Positions 7,514 to 9,380 of a stretch of 9,380 nt of DNA are shown piece by piece. The stretch lies in the NCBI GenBank assembly GCA_900542565.1, contig UQOC01000073.1, forward strand, positions 1 through 9,380, in the 5' to 3' direction. This DNA is from an uncultured Eubacteriales bacterium (GTDB lineage: Bacteria; Bacillota; Clostridia; Peptostreptococcales; Anaerovoracaceae). The position numbers and the translations under genes are program-made. The notes beneath the pieces are model-generated. The model was not told where the DNA came from. It saw nothing but the letters and a program-made list of their open reading frames with translations, and searched no databases. Every line of letters begins with the position of its first letter. Positions within the stretch are counted from its first letter, which is position 1.

Positions 7514-8626
7514 ATGCTCAGATTTAACGAAAACAACGAAGTCATCACAGAGGAACATTACAGCGCGATATTGGTCGGGCTGATCCGGGATAAGGATTCC
7601 CGGCGTTCCATAGAAGAACTGGAAGGTCTGGCGGAGGCAGCCGGCGTTACCGTGGCCGGGATAATGACCCAGAAGGCGGAAAAACCAAATACAGCCACCT
7701 TTATCGGAAAGGGGAAGGTGGAAGAACTGGCAGAAGCCGTCAGCACCATGGAAGCAGATACGGTCATCTTTGATGATGAACTGACAGGCATGCAGATGAG
7801 AAATCTCGAAGAAGCCACAGGGGCAAGAGTGATAGACAGGACGATACTGATCCTGGATATCTTTGCTGCAAGGGCAGCCTCAAAAGAGGGAAAGCTCCAG
7901 GTAGAGCTGGCACAGCTGAAATACAGGCTGCCAAGGCTTACAGGTTTTGGCAAATCCCTTTCAAGGCTGGGAGGGGGCATAGGAACACGGGGACCGGGAG
8001 AAAAAAAGCTGGAAACAGACAGAAGGCATATTGAAAGGCGGATAAACGACATAAAAAAAGAGATCGCCCACATAACCCGGACAAGAAGCGTTCAGAGGGC
8101 GCGGAGAGAGAAGAACAGTGTTCCGGTCGTCGCCCTTGTGGGATATACCAATTCGGGCAAATCAGCCATCATGAACAGGATCCTTTCGGCAACTGCCAGA
8201 TCAGATAAGTCAGTGACAGAAAAAAACATGTTATTTGCGACTCTTGATACTCAGCAGCGCAGAGTGAAGCTGCCGTCAGGAAAAATCTTTGTACTTGTTG
8301 ATACCGTAGGCTTTGTAAGCGGCCTGCCTCATTCACTGGTGGAGGCTTTTAAAGCCACCCTTGAAGAAGTGGCTTATGCCGACCTTATCCTCCATGTGGT
8401 AGACGCCTCGTATGATGAGCACGACTTCCAGATAGAGGTTACAGACAAGGTCATTGAAGAGATAGGCGCAGCGGGAAAGGACAAGATCCTGGTATTCAAC
8501 AAGACAGATCTGCCGCATCAAGAGATAATTCCTGTAAGGGGAGAAGAACTTATTGAGATTTCAGCCAAAACGGGCAAAAACATTGACAGGCTGATGGAAA
8601 TGATACAGGAGAAACTATACAGATGA
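7514..8626 (+). CDS. hflX: Ribosome-associated GTPase HflX
   Basis: HflX is a GTPase that binds the 50S subunit and splits or rescues stalled ribosomes, notably under stress. The 370-residue protein has the N-terminal HflX domain (about 15-200) with TFIGKGKVEEL (62-72), FDDELTGMQMRNLE (86-99), DRTILILDIFAARA (108-121) and the glycine-rich GGGIGTRGPGE (153-163). A Ras-like G domain follows with G1 GYTNSGKS (210-217), switch region FATLD (241-245), G3 DTVG (263-266), G4 NKTD (329-332) and G5 SAK (350-352). The long C-terminal extension of larger homologues is absent. The ATG at 7514 is the only possible early start, because an in-frame TAG lies at 7502-7504, yet no ribosome binding site precedes it. 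Its stop overlaps the yigZ start as ATGA, so the two are probably translated together. Confidence 0.97.
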   Translation: MLRFNENNEVITEEHYSAILVGLIRDKDSRRSIEELEGLAEAAGVTVAGIMTQKAEKPNTATFIGKGKVEELAEAVSTMEADTVIFDDELTGMQMRNLEEATGARVIDRTILILDIFAARAASKEGKLQVELAQLKYRLPRLTGFGKSLSRLGGGIGTRGPGEKKLETDRRHIERRINDIKKEIAHITRTRSVQRARREKNSVPVVALVGYTNSGKSAIMNRILSATARSDKSVTEKNMLFATLDTQQRRVKLPSGKIFVLVDTVGFVSGLPHSLVEAFKATLEEVAYADLILHVVDASYDEHDFQIEVTDKVIEEIGAAGKDKILVFNKTDLPHQEIIPVRGEELIEISAKTGKNIDRLMEMIQEKLYR

Positions 8627-9270
8627 AGCTATACAGTACCCTATGCAAAGAAGCGGAGGCGGAACAGACAATAGAACGGTCGAGGTTCATCGCCCATGTA
8701 AGGCCTGTTTCTTCAAGAGAAGAAGCGGACGCTTTCATCGGGGAGATAAAGAAAAAATACAAGGATGCCACCCATAATGTCCCTGCAATGGTCATCGGAG
8801 ATAAAATGCAGATACAATGGGCCTCGGACGATGGAGAACCTCAGGGAACATCCGGTGCGCCCATCGTCAGGCTTCTTACTGCAGAGGGAATAACTGATAC
8901 GGCAGTGGTCGTGACCAGGTATTTTGGCGGCATAAAGCTTGGAACAGGCGGGCTGGTAAGGGCATATACATCTTCCGTAAAACTTGCTATTGAAAAAGCC
9001 GGAATATGTGATATAATAGAACAGTGCCTGCTGAAATATGTCTTTGATTATACATTTTTAGCAAAGATACAGAGCCTTGCAGGAGAAAGTTTTGCAATAG
9101 AAAACATAATATATTCCAATGTGGTGGAGGCAGATCTTTCTTGCCTGCCGGAAAAGACAGAAGAAGTCAAAAGCCTCATAAACAGCGTAACATCAGGAAA
9201 AGCAAGGCTTGCAGAGGAAACCACAGCGACTGTAAAAAAAGAAATTGAAAAAATATTAAAAAATCCTTGA
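8623..9270 (+). CDS. yigZ: YigZ/IMPACT family protein (UPF0029 plus DUF1949)
   Basis: The 215-residue protein belongs to the family of E. coli YigZ and the eukaryotic IMPACT protein. Eukaryotic IMPACT/Yih1 affects Gcn2 signalling, but the bacterial role is unsettled. The N-terminal domain (about 1-125) has SRFIAHVRP (20-28), DATHNVPAMVIG (48-59), ASDDGEPQGTSGAP (67-80) and VVTRYFGGIKLGTGGLVRAY (96-115), all strongly conserved. The C-terminal ferredoxin-like domain (DUF1949) covers about 138-205. Length is normal for the family (about 200-215). The ATG at 8623 overlaps the hflX stop by four bases (ATGA). AGGAG at 8607-8611 is 11 bases away, a rather long spacing that suits translational coupling. 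The stop codon lies inside the -35 box of the downstream tRNA promoter, and no terminator is visible after the gene. Confidence 0.96.
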   Translation: MKLYSTLCKEAEAEQTIERSRFIAHVRPVSSREEADAFIGEIKKKYKDATHNVPAMVIGDKMQIQWASDDGEPQGTSGAPIVRLLTAEGITDTAVVVTRYFGGIKLGTGGLVRAYTSSVKLAIEKAGICDIIEQCLLKYVFDYTFLAKIQSLAGESFAIENIIYSNVVEADLSCLPEKTEEVKSLINSVTSGKARLAEETTATVKKEIEKILKNP

Positions 9271-9295
9271 CAATTTTATGAAAGTACTGTATAGT
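9267..9295 (+). promoter_or_regulatory. Strong sigma-A promoter for the tRNA gene or cluster
   Basis: TTGACA (9267-9272, perfect) and TATAGT (9290-9295, 5 of 6) are separated by the ideal 17 bases. Transcription should start near 9302, about 27 bases before the mature tRNA end. The yigZ stop TGA (9268-9270) is part of the -35 box. Near-consensus promoters like this are typical of stable RNA genes. Confidence 0.88.
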
Positions 9296-9328
9296 TAATA
9301 AATGTGTCGAGCAACTTTACTGACGCGG

Positions 9329-9380
9329 GGGCGCTTAGCTCAGCTGGGAGAGCATCTGCCTTACAAGCAGAGGGTCATAG
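9329..9380 (+). tRNA. tRNA-Val (anticodon UAC), 3' end cut by the window
   Basis: The cloverleaf is clear: the 5' acceptor strand GGGCGCT (9329-9335), T8-A9, D stem GCTC/GAGC (9338-9341 with 9350-9353) and anticodon stem TCTGC/GCAGA (9355-9359 with 9367-9371). The loop is CTTACAA (9360-9366). The anticodon TAC at 9362-9364 reads valine GUA and, with wobble, other GUN codons. The variable loop and the first four bases of the T stem are present; the T loop, the 3' acceptor strand and any CCA lie beyond the window. It may be the first gene of a tRNA cluster, which cannot be seen here. Confidence 0.96.

Noticed and set aside
7549..7573. Alternative hflX start at TTG 7571 behind AGAGGAA
   Set aside because: The spacing of about 15 bases is too long, and starting there would cut into the conserved first strand (AILVGL).

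Overview
The window is a compact, co-directional (+ strand) block of housekeeping genes from a low-to-mid GC, Gram-positive spore-former, most likely class Clostridia. The evidence is the gene order dprA - topA - hslV - hslU - codY (CodY is found only in Firmicutes), a yunB-type sporulation gene, strong purine-rich ribosome binding sites, and heavy use of ATA for Ile and AGG/AGA for Arg. I cannot fix the family. The window shows no mobile element, CRISPR array, phage gene or defence gene. It is mostly an ordinary core region with a few local features worth checking.

Region 1 (1-1006): one open frame whose first ~80 codons are the middle of a 1-phosphofructokinase (FruK, PfkB family) and whose remainder is the C-terminal half of the ComM/YifB AAA+ helicase. 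Codon use changes at the join (about 238-255), so a contig misjoin or a recent recombination is more likely than a working fusion protein. Region 2 (993-1862): dprA, overlapping comM by 14 bases. ComM and DprA are both known from natural transformation.

Region 3 (1849-6859): a probable operon topA-hslV-hslU-codY. It starts at a good sigma-A-type promoter overlapping the end of dprA, has gaps of only 14-19 bases between genes, and ends at a strong intrinsic terminator. It codes for DNA topoisomerase I, the HslUV (ClpQY) protease and the nutrient-sensing repressor CodY. Compared with the Bacillus subtilis cluster, the tRNA methyltransferase gene trmFO and the recombinase gene codV are absent. 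CodY has an Asn where B. subtilis CodY has Arg214 in its DNA recognition helix.

Region 4 (6846-9270): yunB, whose ribosome binding site lies inside the 3' arm of the codY terminator. It is followed by hflX, which has no Shine-Dalgarno sequence but has an extended -10 element placed so that transcription could start on its ATG. Then comes yigZ, coupled to hflX by an ATGA overlap.

Region 5 (9267-9380): a near-consensus promoter whose -35 box contains the yigZ stop codon, driving a tRNA-Val(UAC) gene that is cut by the window end.
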